Positions 1 to 12,500 of a DNA stretch of 64,000 nt are shown here, piece by piece. The notes beneath the pieces were generated by a model. The model saw nothing but the letters and a program-made list of their open reading frames with translations. It did no database searches and was not told the DNA's origin. Position numbers and translations under genes: made by a program. The DNA comes from Corbicula japonica (lineage: Eukaryota; Mollusca; Bivalvia; Venerida; Cyrenidae), in NCBI GenBank assembly GCA_038501625.1, contig JAZAYU010000003.1, positions 306,001 to 370,000 on the forward strand. Direction: 5' to 3'. The stretch's first letter is position 1; each line of letters opens with the position of its first letter.

Positions 1-113
1 TGCCAAAATAATGAATTGTATAAATATAGATCGGTTTTGTTATCAATTTTGTACATGTGACTTGAGAAGGTACGGACAGGGAATCATGGTTTTGACTAAA
101 TTTGTTTGATATA

Positions 114-357
114 TTAGCTCTATACTCCATATATATGTATTTTATTGCATGTGAGACCAGTGTAGATCCAGATCAGCTGGCACATTCATGCCATCTGATC
201 TGGATCTGCACTGTCACATTTCCGTCAGAAATAACCCCATGATTAAAAAAAAGTTGAACAGTGCAGATCCTAATCAGATGTCATGGATGTGCCAGCTGAT
301 CTGAATCTACACTGTTCGCCTATGCAATAAAGGTGTATCTATGGAGTAAAGGATTAA
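114..357. mobile_element. Family A MITE (TTAA, piggyBac-like), copy 1
   Basis: Two inverted internal modules (cagtgtagatccagatcagc type) between a degenerate left end and a ggattaa right end. Lies in the DHX36 3' flank. Confidence 0.65.
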
Positions 358-863
358 CTTTTCAAAAGTTAGAACTGAATGATCTTCAAATGAGGTTGCC
401 AAATGTTTATTTAATCTTTTTAGCATGTTGAGGTCACATTGTTTATTTTGCACTACTTAGCAACCAACATCATGTCTTTATAAAGGTGATTATTTTATTA
501 GCAGCGAGCTGTGATATGTTTTATTAGAAATATTTATTTACAAGAAGCATTATGGAAAAATGCCAAAAAAATGTACCGTGAAATCATAAATTTTTGTGTG
601 CTACTTCTTTTTGTGGATCTTGTGGACATGAAATCCGTGAAAATTAATACCCCCAAGAAAAATTATGATTTCACAGCATTGCATTGCTTTTGATGTCAGT
701 GTACTTTTACTATTAAAGCCAAAACAATTCGAGGTAATAAAAATATTTATATCTTTAAGTGTAAAATGCACAATTATAATGGCTCCTGGTTAAAACCGTT
801 ATGCACCAAAATGTTTGCATTTTGTTTTTGTATATGTGGTGTTCAGATGGGTTTGGGCATAAT

Positions 864-1077
864 TTAACCCTTTCCTCCATATGTACGCATTTTTATGCAT
901 GTGCAACCAGTGTAGATCCAGATCAGCCGACACATCCGTGCCATCTGATCAGGATTTGCACTGGTCGCATTTTGGTCAGAAATAACCTAAGGAATCAAAA
1001 AGGGAACAGTTAAGACCCTGTGCCAGCTGATCTGGATCTAAACTCTTCGCCCATGAAATAAAGGAGGAAAGGGTTAA
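864..1077. mobile_element. Family A MITE, copy 2
   Basis: Well-preserved copy: TTAACCCTTTCCTCCAT at the left and GGAGGAAAGGGTTAA at the right, with TTAA as target duplication and facing gatccagatcag / ctgatctggatc modules inside. Confidence 0.85.
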
Positions 1078-1139
1078 AGAATTTTTTTTGATTCAGTAAA
1101 TTATTGATCTTTCAAATATCCTAAGGGATATAAACATTA

Positions 1140-1292
1140 GTCAACTTTTAATCAAAACACTCTTTATGATCTTTTTAGCATGATCACTCTCCATTTTTGA
1201 GAAAAAAAAATGTAGACAAGCGATTTGTAATTTTTGATAAAGGCCATAAGGCCGAAACGTTAAAAATAAAGAGTGTTTTGATTAAAAGTTGA
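1140..1292. mobile_element. hairpin MITE with about 26-bp inverted ends
   Basis: Ends caacttttaatcaaaacact and the inverse agtgttttgattaaaagttg flank about 100 bases. A single copy in this window; family unknown. Confidence 0.6.
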
Positions 1293-2615
1293 GTAAATTA
1301 TTGGTTTCTATCCCATAACCCCATTGGATGTGGCTGTTATCCCATGGCAAACAGTGTAAATAAAGCTTTTAGATTTTCATTGAAAACAGCAAAAATATCT
1401 GGATATCATATTTTTTCTAATATTTATTTGAAATCATAAAATATATTTTAATACTGCTAGTCCCAACATTCTTTCTGTTTTACAGAATATTTACATGTAA
1501 CAATAAAATTTAACCCCAACTTCTAACAAATTCATTTTCATTTTTTTGACCACTCCTTATCTGGAGCTGTAACTTAAAAAGGCATTTAATTTTTTTCACA
1601 TTTTTCAGGGGCCTCTTTATGGGAAAGACTGATTTTTTTATGGTTTCTTTTTTTTATATTAAAAAATCAAAGAAAACACAAGTCTACTTAACATAAAACA
1701 ATATTTTTGTAAATCTTGACCACATGATTATATAACTGCGAAATAAAAAAGAAGGAATTTCAACTGCTTCAACTTTTTAATGTTGACATATGACATCAGC
1801 TTACTTAATATCACAGAATTTTGTATCCCAAATCTCTATCCGATTTTTATTATTTGTTGACTTTAAACTGCCTTGCCCTTCTAAGTGATCAGTTTTACTT
1901 CTTTAAAGAGTTTAATAACACATATAGTTTGTACTTTGTTAAATGTTTTTCTATGTTATCTGTGTATTTTTGTTACTGAGGTATTTTAGGGAAATATAAT
2001 AGAATTTTCTCAGGATTTCTGGTGTTGTTTTTTCTAATATATTCGGCAAAAAAAACTGTAAAATGTCTCCCCATACATTCAATCAGTGCTGTCATCAGTT
2101 ACCATCTTTGAAGGCTGTTGAGAATGATACATATACGCAAGAGAAATAATGCGAACCTACAGACTGCATATTGTCATAATGTTCCTCTTATTATATACCC
2201 TTCTCGCTCAAAACAAATTTAAATAAACAACAAAATTTTATTTAACAACATGGTTTACCTATTAAAGTGTAGAAATACAAATATTAACGCGATAGTAAAA
2301 TTATGAATGACGTAGAAAATTTATGACTGGCCTAAAATAATGTGACGGTTGTAAAACTGCGACAGAAATTTCCTATTTTGGAGTTTATGTGCCGGAAAAT
2401 TACGACAACAAAGTGTGACATAGTATATGAAGTCACACAGAACACGGGAAGCTGCAAAATAATTGGAAAACCACATTGTCTAATACGGAATTACTAATCT
2501 GATGAGTTGTATCAATTTTGCAGATTAACGCTGCACTATGCTAAAATCATTCGTGGATATATAATAAATATTAGATACTTAAGGCGAGGACAGTAATATT
2601 CATATCTATTACTGT

Positions 2616-2761
2616 GCCCAAGATCATAAAACTAAATCTGGAGATCAGTCTCAAATCTCAAGCATCTGATTGGCTGAAATGGCGACCAGTCGCCATTTCA
2701 GCCAATCAGATGCTTGAGATTTGAGACTGATCTCAAAACTTAGTTTTATGATCTTGGGCCC
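2616..2761. mobile_element. Family B foldback, copy 1
   Basis: Near-perfect palindrome from gcccaagatcataaaac to gttttatgatcttgggc with facing attggctgaaat/atttcagccaat. DHX36 3' flank. Confidence 0.9.
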
Positions 2762-2906
2762 TGGTCATGGACAGGCTCAATCAAACCGAGCCTGCAATAT
2801 ATTGATATATGATGTGTTGGGTGGCTTTCTCATAAACCCTATGGCTGTGAATTGGTTGACCCCATGGTCATTATTTTAACAACTTTTGAAGAGGAAAATG
2901 CCTGTG

Positions 2907-3003
2907 TCCAAGGTTATAAAACTGAGCATGGAAACTAGTCTCAATTCTCAAGCATCTGATTGGCTGAAATGGCAACCAGTTGCCCAGCTTTATAACCTTC
3001 AGC
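2907..3003. mobile_element. Family B foldback, copy 2 (internally deleted)
   Basis: The left arm is complete; the right arm is reduced to its terminal 20 bases. The ggttataaaactgag subtype. Confidence 0.75.
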
Positions 3004-3240
3004 CTAGGGTGCTCCAGAAATAAAAACAGCTTGTGATGTTTTAAAATTTTATTGTAACAGTAATAACTCTCAACAATATACTCAGAATATGATGGTACTG
3101 GTACCAAACATTGTATACCCACTACTGAAATGTTATTTCTGGCATTATTAGAAAAATTATTTTTCTAAGTGCTTTCTATTCCAGATGCAGTCACATTGCT
3201 GTTTTGACTAAGCAACTTCTTTTTCTAACAATTTACACAA

Positions 3241-3246
3241 TTTATT
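3241..3246 (-). terminator. candidate DHX36 poly(A) signal
   Basis: AATAAA on the minus strand about 130 bases after the stop codon. A second AATAAA at 3053-3048, about 320 bases after the stop, is an alternative. Assignment is by position only. Confidence 0.5.
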
Positions 3247-3374
3247 AGATCAGTTCTTCATTGAAGCCAGTGTTGGCGAACCATGAAGTATCCATCTTTG
3301 ACAATATTAGCAAACCATTTTCACAGAAACTGATTTGCAGATTACAAAAGTAACAGATGTATGACAATCTCCAA

Positions 3375-3527
3375 TCATCTGTTGTAGTCAAAGTTACTTG
3401 ATGTATCTTCTGTTGTAACGAGATCTATAATGGCCTGTATAACTGCTGCCTCTTGAGATCTGGGCTCCCAGTCTTTACTGTTGGTAATCTTACTGTCCAA
3501 TACATTATCCAGTTCATGCCGCAGCTC
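3375..3527 (-). CDS. DHX36: DHX36 coding exon 26 (stop codon)
   Basis: Residues 1103-1152 and TGA at 3377-3375: [14 protein letters not shown], then [16 protein letters not shown] and tail [10 protein letters not shown]. Human reads ELRKELDILLQEKI and AVLSAIIDLIKTQ. Acceptor gaatttcag. Confidence 0.94.
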   Translation of the reverse strand, partial: ELRHELDNVLDSKITNSKDWEPRSQEAAVIQAIIDLVTTEDTSSNFDYNR

Positions 3528-6500
3528 CTGAAATTCAAACAATATTATCTTCATGTCTTGTTTTATAACTTCTGTAAAATAGGTCTGTGATATTTCAGAA
3601 ACCTAGTTACCGTAATTAAATTGATCAGATTCCTAGATTTGTCATAAGGTTATAAGCAGAGAATATTCTAAGATTACAAGCTGAGAATGTATAAGGTTAT
3701 TTTTTAAAGTTGATATCTAATATCTCGCTTAGAATGTCCTTTGGTTTTAAGCTGTCTAAGGTCAAAAGCTAAGATTATCTAAGGTTATACACAGATAATG
3801 TCTGGGGATATAATATGCTGAAAATGTCTAAAATTATAAGGTAAAAATGTCTAAGGTGATGAACTGAGAATGTCCAAGATTAAAAGTTGAGAATGTCTCA
3901 GGCTAAAAGCTGAGAATGTCTTGGGTTAAAAGCAGAGATATTATGTCTAAGGTTAAAAGACAGGAATGTCTAAGGTTTTAAACTGAGAATGTCTACGGTT
4001 ATAAGCTAGGAATGTCTACGGTTATAAGCTAGGAATGTCTACGGTTATAAGCTAGGAATGTCTACAGTTATAAGCTAGGAATGTCTACGGTTATAAGCTA
4101 GGAATGTCTACAGTTATAAGCTAGGAATGTCTACAGTTATAAACTAGGAATGTCTAAAGTTATAAGCTAGGAACATTTATGGTTATAAACTAGGAATGTC
4201 TACGGTTATAATCTAGGAATGTCTACAGTTATAAGCTATGAATGTCTACAGTAACGGTTATAAGCTAGGAATGTCTATGGTTATAAACTAGGAATGTCTA
4301 CAGTTATAAGCTAAGAATGTCTACTATTATAAACTAGGAATGTCTACGATTATAAGCTAAGAATGTCTATGGTATAAACTGGGAATGTCTATGGTTATAA
4401 GCTAGGAATGTCTACGGTTATAAGCTAGGAATGTCTACGGTTATAAGCTAGGAATGTCTATGGTTATAAGCAAGGAAGGTCTACAGTTATTAGCTAGGAA
4501 TGTCTACGGTTATAAGCTAGGAATGTCTACGGTTATAAGCTAGGAATTTCTATGGTTATAAACTAGGAATGTCTATGGTTATAAGCTAAGAATGTCTATG
4601 GTTATAAACTCGGAATGTCTATGTTTATAAGCTTGGAATGTCTACAGTTATAAGCTAGGAATGTCTACAGTTATAAGCTTAGAATGTCTATGGTTATAAA
4701 CTAGGAATGTCTACGGATATAAGCTAGGAATGTCTACAGTTATAAGCTAGGAATGTCTACAGTTATAAGATAGGAATGTCTACGGTTATAAGCTAGGAAT
4801 GTCTACAGTTATAAGCTGGGAATGTCTACAGTTAAAAGCTAGGAATGTCTACAGTTATGAGATAGGAATGTCTATGGTTATAAGCTAGGAATGTCTACAG
4901 TTATAAGCTAGGAATATCTACAGTTATAAGATAGGAATGTCTACGATTATAAATTGAGAAAGTCTAAGGTTATACATTGAGAATTTCTAAGGTTTTAAGC
5001 TCAGAACGTCTAAGATAAAAAGCTGAGAATGTCTAAAATTATTAGTTGTTTATGAAAACCAGTCTCAGATCTCAGCAATCTCATTGGTTGATACTGAGCT
5101 TCGATGAAAATGACGACACATACCTTAACAAGCTGCACAGTCTCAGGAGAGGCCTTGAACTTGATCCACTCATCTACACATACTTGATGCATGTTGTCCT
5201 CCTAGAAATCATAAATTTCAAATAACACTTATCACACAAATTTAATTTTTCAGCTGGATACCACTGTTATTAACAGCCTACCGAGGTACAGACTCAATGA
5301 GGTTCTACATTGGGCACAAAGTTCATCTGACATGATATAAACATTGATAATCTACTACTGTGAATAAATCAGTGATTTTATTAGTCATGCAAGTTAGATT
5401 ACTAATTTTGTTGTAGATTTCACCACAAAGACCAGGCCCAAGGATGTGAACAGAAACCAGTCTCAATCTCAAGCCTGCCATTGGTCCATTCTGAGACTGC
5501 TCAATTTCGACTAATCAGATTGCTGGTATCTGCAACTGGTCTCCTGTCTCAATTTTTATAACATTATGGTCTGGTAAAGTCAAATTTTCAATTTAGCAAT
5601 GGTCTTTAGTATGCACAAGGGCTAAAGATAACAAGGCCGTCGGAACGACAGCAATATCCCCCGCCGCAGATGTGAATGTGGGAAAGGTTATGGATGGTTA
5701 AGAGCAAATTAAACAATAGCTCTGGGCAACGGGCACGCAGGTGGAAGCCAATTCAAGTGCAAGGGTATGTCGTGTTCAGATAAGTTTCAGAGTATTGGCC
5801 TGCTCAAACACCAGAGGCATCCTTGACCTTAAGCCAGCCAGGATGGAACATGGGTTCAGCACATCAGGTTCATGAACTGAACATTTCACTTAAGTTTCAT
5901 GATATTCATTCCAGGGATTCAGAAGATATGAACTGGACACGAAATGCATGGTTCAAATCTTCAAACACCACGGGTGACCTTGACTTTGAGCAGGACATGT
6001 TGGAACATGGGTTCTGCATGTCGTCTTCATGGGGATAACATTTGACTAAAGTTTCATGAAATTTCTTCTAAGGGTTGAAAAGTTATGGACCGGACACGAA
6101 ATATGCTCAAACACCACAGGCGGCCTTGACCTTGAACCAGCCAGGTTGGAACATGGGTTCAGCACATCATGTTCATGAACTGAACATTTAAGTTTCATGA
6201 TATCCATTCCAGGGGTTCAGAGACCTCCAATTAACTTGCCAGTTTGTGTACATACACTGTATACAGCTGAGACCTCTCTTAAATTTAGTCTCAACATTTT
6301 GAGAATGTGCTACAAATTTGTTGTTGTTGTTGTTGCTGTTATACATAATATTTACAAACAGTGAATAAAATATTCAGAAAAGCCTGATTTTCAAAGTGCT
6401 ATAAAGTAAGAAAGTTTATTTGGGAAGTATCCATAGAAAATGACAAAATTTACCCTATAAAATCTTCCAGGGCAAAGTTCTTAATATTGCATAACACAGA

Positions 6501-9500
6501 TCTAAACAGCAAAGTTCACTAGGTCATTGACCAGCAACTAGAGGAATACTGATAATTTATCCTAATATCATCTTAACATTGAATCTAAATATAGCTGAAG
6601 ACAAGAAGCAATATTGGAATTTTGATACTTGAAATTTTCACTCTGCTACTAAAATTTTTGTTTCAAATTTTATCACTGGACAACCAGTGAATGAATTGTT
6701 CAGGAAAGATTGAATTTTAAGATGGTATAAAGTATGTGTCAAAATCTGGATGATAACTGTAGAAAATCAAAGGTTAAAAACAGAATTTACAGGAAAACAA
6801 TTTTAAAATCCCCAGGGCAGGGCCCCTGGGCAATTCAAGAACATGATTTTAATAATTTGAGTAGAGATCATCAATATCAATATTCATAGCAAATTTGATG
6901 ACAATCGGACAAAAAATGTGACCTCTATTGCGTTAACAAATTTTTACTTTAATCTGACCTAGTGACCTTGACATTGAGCCGGCCATGTTCTGGACATCGT
7001 CTTGATGGGGAGAATATTTGCCTAAAGTTTCATGAAATTCCTTCTAGGGGTTGAAAAGTTATTGACCGGACACGAAATGTGCGCGCACGGAAGGACGGAC
7101 GGACAGATGGACGGACGGACAGACGGACGGACCATTCCTATATCCCCCAGCCGCTATGCAGCGGGGGATAATAAAACTAAAGCTAGAGACCAGTTGGAAA
7201 TCTCTGGCATCTAATTGGCTGAAATGTAGACTAGTCTCTGTTTCAGCCAATCAAATGCTTGAAGATGCTTGAGACTTAAGACTGGTCTCCATTCTCAGTA
7301 TTTTATGATCTTGGGTCAAGTTTTCTTTGTCACAGTGGTGAGCTCTATGAAAAAAATGTTGGGAAGACAAGATCCTTCAATCAACTTTCAATTTGTCTCT
7401 GTGTGCAGGTGTTTTATCACACAGGTTTGACTGTAACACATCTATACCTGTATCACTTTGATGTCACCTCCAAAGAAGAGCAGGGAGTATGGAGAAACAA
7501 GACTGCAGTCGTGCAAAAACACCTGTAGATAAGAGTAAAACTCATTAGCCAATAGCAATTCACAAAAAGGACCATTAACTGCATTTTACTATAGTCATTT
7601 ATTACTTTCTTTTCACATTTTTCAGTTCATAAAGCATGGTAAGACATAAAAAGTATCCTATCAAAAAAGTATCAAAATAACTAGATGGGTGTTCAGTTGA
7701 ACAATTGTGTTCAGAGATTGTATAGTGTACAACACATACATGCTGTATAATCAGGATCTTACTGTTCCAATTATACTCATAAGGTTACTTCTTAATTAGA
7801 AGTGACCTCTGTATATCCAGATCTAATGGCACAGATGTGCAAAATGATCTGGGTCTACACTGGTCACATATGCCAAAAAATCTGGATCATTGTTTGCCAC
7901 CTGGTCAGAAATTACCTAATCAATCTAATAGCAAACAGTGTAGATCCTGATCAGATGGCACAAATGGGCTAGCTAATCTGGATCTGAACTGTTCGCCCAT
8001 GCAATAAAAGCCTTATCAATGATGTAAAGTATTACTTCACTGTAAAACATGAAGACAAGAATGGTTCTACTCAGCTTACAGCTGTAGTTTTCATCTTCTC
8101 ATAGAAGACTACCCACTGTGTGCGCGGGTTCTGGACGGCTTTCGCTACTGACTTCGGGTGAAGCTCGCATTTACCATCATCCTTTGTTCGAAACTTCATT
8201 GATCTACAAGTCCACAAAGAAAAACATTTATTTTCTTTATATCTTACAGTTTTGAAAAACTTTTATTATCTAATTAATGTCCTCCATTTTTAATGTAATG
8301 GCAAAAGACTGATTAAGTGTTGAATAACTAAATAGAAGAGCTACATGAAACTTGGATTAACAAACCTATTTAAAAAACTACTTTTACAGTGATACATTGT
8401 TTTAAACAATTACTCCATCAGGTGGGTTTCATCTCATGGGTTACCAGTGTAGATCCTGATCAGCTGGCACATTTGTGCCATTTGATCTGGGTTTACAATG
8501 TTCGCTTCTTGGTCAGAAATAACACGATTCTAAAAACAGAGTAGATCCTGATCAGATGCCACAGAGGTACCAGCTGATCTGGATCTGCACTGTTTGTCCA
8601 TGCAATAAAAAATATATCTATGGGGTAAAGGGTTAACTAGTATAATTTAACCCTTTCCTCCATTGATACACATTTATTGCGTGGGCGAACAGTTTAGATC
8701 CAGATCAGCCGGCACATCCGTCCCGTCATCAGGATCTAAACTGTTCGCTTTTTTATTCATTAGGTCATTTCTGACCAAACTGGTCGCACATGCCTTAAGT
8801 TGAGCATTTATGGAGGAAAGGGTTAAATTTAAAGTTGATAAGAAATTTTCATATAATAAACACAGTAGTAAGTTTTGGAGTAGCATATTAACTCTTTGGT
8901 CCACTTTTAATTGATAAGGCTTATTTCAGCACAGATGTGGTCCCAAAATGCCACCCATACATAAGGATTAAAGGGTTAACAATGTACAACAATTACAAAT
9001 AATTGTTAACCTATTTTAAACATCTACTTACCTATATTTGTTAGGAAGTGACTTGATTTTGGCTACATTAGGATATAATCCCGCACATACTATCGCCTTT
9101 ATCAGCGCTGTATTGTCTGAAGTAAAGTATAATATAGTCGCTCATGCTAAAATTTGATTTTTTTTAGCACTTTCAGTTTATGCTATTTTTAGAAAGAACT
9201 AAAATCTTATTATTTCATTTTCTTAAAAAAGCATTATATAATTTTATTATTTTTCTTTAAAAAATATCAGCGCCTCAGACTTTCTTGTAGTAAAAATAAC
9301 AACTGATTTCATTAGTCAACAAATGAAATAGCTTGTTTCTCTTTAATTCTCTGCAATGTCTGCTTTTATGTTAACAAGTTTAAAAACAAGCAAAGAATAA
9401 TTAAAGGTTGGCTAAAATTTTCTCCACAGGTGAAAAATTGATTTGCAAAGTTGCAAAACTGGATGTGTCGAGAATTGCCTTAATAATATGTGAAGTGTGT

Positions 9501-12500
9501 GCTAACACTAAACTAAAAGTCAAACAGGAAAAAGTTAAAATACTAAAAATAAGCTCGGGGAATGAGGACTGCTAGGTTAGAGGCCCCATAACCCTTCCCT
9601 TGTAGATACAACTTTACTACGTGGGAAAACAGTGAGGATCCAGATCATCCAGCGTATTTCTGCCCTCTGATCAGGATCTGCACGGTTTGCTTAAGATTCA
9701 TTAGTTTATTTCTGATCGAGATGCGCCCACTGTAGATTCAGATTATTTGCCACAGATAAGCCAGCTGATCTGGATCTACCTGGTTGCACTAGCATTAAAA
9801 TGCGAATATATGAAGTAAAGGGTTTAAGTTCCTGTAGATCTTTCAGAAACCACTTCTGAGATTTACCATATCTTAAGTTTTGATAATTCCTAAATCTGTT
9901 GGAAGAAAGGACTAGTCTAAGAATAATTTTCTGCTATCTTGTCACATTTTTGTGTAACTGTATCTATGTGTTTCATCAAAGTTTAGAGCTTTTCTTAAAT
10001 CAATGCACAAGGTTATAAAGCTGAGCATGGAAACCAGTCTCAAATCTCAAGCATCTGATTGGCTGAAATGGCGACCAGTCGCCATTTCAGCCAATCAGAT
10101 GCTTCAGATTTGAGACTGGTTTCCATGCTCAGTTTTATAACCTTGGGCACAAGTCTTGGCATGATTATAAATCATCCACTTAATAACCCCTTACTCTGTG
10201 GAATATGGCTCATATCTTCTTGGCAAACAGTGTAGATCCAGATTAGATGTCACACATCTGTGATATCTGATCAGGATCCATCCTGTTCACTTTTAGATTC
10301 ACTTGGTTATTTTTGACCAAGAAGTTAACAGTGTAGATCCAGATCAGACAGCATGGATGTGTGCCAGCTGATCTGGATCTACACTGTTCGACCATGCAAA
10401 AGAAGATGTAATAGTATCTAAGGAGTAAACAGACAATACTGTATTTCATCACTGATTCTAGCAGTATAACCTTAAATGTTACCAGAGTTTTTGTTTGCAT
10501 TCACTTGAGAAGCACTCTTGTTTTTGACAAAACCAAGCTCGTTCAGGACGGATGCCAGCTGATCTCTCATCTTCTTCAACATCTGAAACAATGTATACTT
10601 TAATTAGAAATATTGTGTTTCTATCTTAACCCTTTAGTTCATGGAATGTTATCCCATGGGTGAACAGTGTAGATCCAGATCAGCCATATGTCAAGGATTT
10701 ACCTCAATTTTCTGACATCTTTTCCTGTGATGTGACCCATATTTTCTTATTTCTCTTTATCTTTATTTCTAGTACATGTATTAAGTTCCCTTTACACTTA
10801 AAGGGATCGGCTTTATACTTTTTATATAAACATTTTACATCCATGGATCTGCCTTTAATCACATGTACAACTAGTGAAGATTCAGATCAGCAGATTTATA
10901 CATGCTGTCTGCTCTGGATCTACACTGTTTGCTTCTTGGTCTTACCTAAAAGTAAACAGCAGAGATCTTGATCTGATTATCTGAAAGATATGCCAGCCAA
11001 TCTGGATCTCATCTGGTTGTTCTGGGATACGAGCCATATACATTGGAGTAAAGGGGTTAAAAATAAAACTGGGACATAATGTTTCCAGTCTTTTCATCCT
11101 TATATAACAGAGGTCTATAAAAGGCCTCTTCCCAATCCAAAAATATAGTATTTTTTCCCAACTGCGGCTGAAATTCTTCCCAAAATGCTAGGTAAGATCT
11201 CCAAAAATGGTTAAAACTCCTCTGAGGGATGCTTGAAAATTGAAGTATGAAAAATAAAGTGATTAAAAATTAGATTTAAGTTAAAAATACCTATTACTAT
11301 TCAAATTAATGAACTAGAACCCATATTTCAATTAATTTTGTTTTCCCAAAATAAACAATTATCGCGCATAAATTTCCCAACTGGAAAGGCCAGGGCCTCT
11401 TCCCAATTTACTGATGAATAGCCCTGGTTTCATTTATTGAGTTATGATTCTTTAACATAACAAGACTTCCAAGGATCAAGTCCTTGCAACAAATACACTC
11501 TCTGTGTACACATATACTCCATTCTTTAATGTTACTCCATGGGATATGGCTGTTGTCCATGGATGAAAATTGTAGATCCAGATAAGCTGGTTCAACAATG
11601 TTCACTTTTTTTAATTATTAGGTTATTTCTGACCAAAAATCGAACATTGCAGATTCTGATCAGACTGCATGGATGTGCTGGCTGATCTGGATCTACACTT
11701 ATCACATTCGATAAAATGTGTATATGTATATGGAGAAAGGCTTAACCTACCATAAGTGTTGACTCGGACATGAAGTAGTCGTAACAGAGTTGTCTATTAG
11801 TGCCTCTTTTCCGAGCTCGTTCCCAGCTGTCATATGCTTTTACCAGCAATAAGTGGTCACTGCACGTCCCCTCAGACAACTTCATTTTAGCCTGATCACA
11901 CAGTGACTCCTTTCCCTAAACAGAAAACATATTTATTAGAATTCCCAGTTATATAAAAAAAAATTTCAAGCCTCTAACAATACATTTTATCATGGTAATA
12001 ATACAATGTTTTTGTTATTGAATAAGTTATTTAATTGTCTTAACCCTTTTCACCACAGAACATAGGCAGTAATATGCATTTTAATTTCTGCCTAAGATAA
12101 GGCTCAATGAAACCAAGTCTATAATATGTTCATATTTGCAGTATTTTGATGACTTTCAATGTCCCTTTGTCATCTATCTAAATGAAGTGAAGCATTTTGG
12201 GATTGAAACTATATTTTAGCTTAGACTTTTCAATGTTTATCATTCTTTATTCCTTTCTTGCATATATACGCATTTTTATGCATGTGCGACCAGTGTAGAT
12301 CCAGATCAGCCAGCACATCCATGCCGTCTGATCAGGATCTGCACTGGTAGCATTTTGGTCAGAAATAACCTAATGAATCAAAAAGCGAACAGTGCAGATC
12401 CTGATCACATGGCACGGATGTGCCGACTGATCTGGATTTACGCTGTTCGCCCACGCAATAAAGGTGTGTCTATGGAGGAAAGGGTTAATGTTATGATAAT

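Noticed and set aside
3640..5040. CRISPR-like array of short repeats
   Set aside because: Units are contiguous 23-mers with no spacers, in an intron of a eukaryotic gene.
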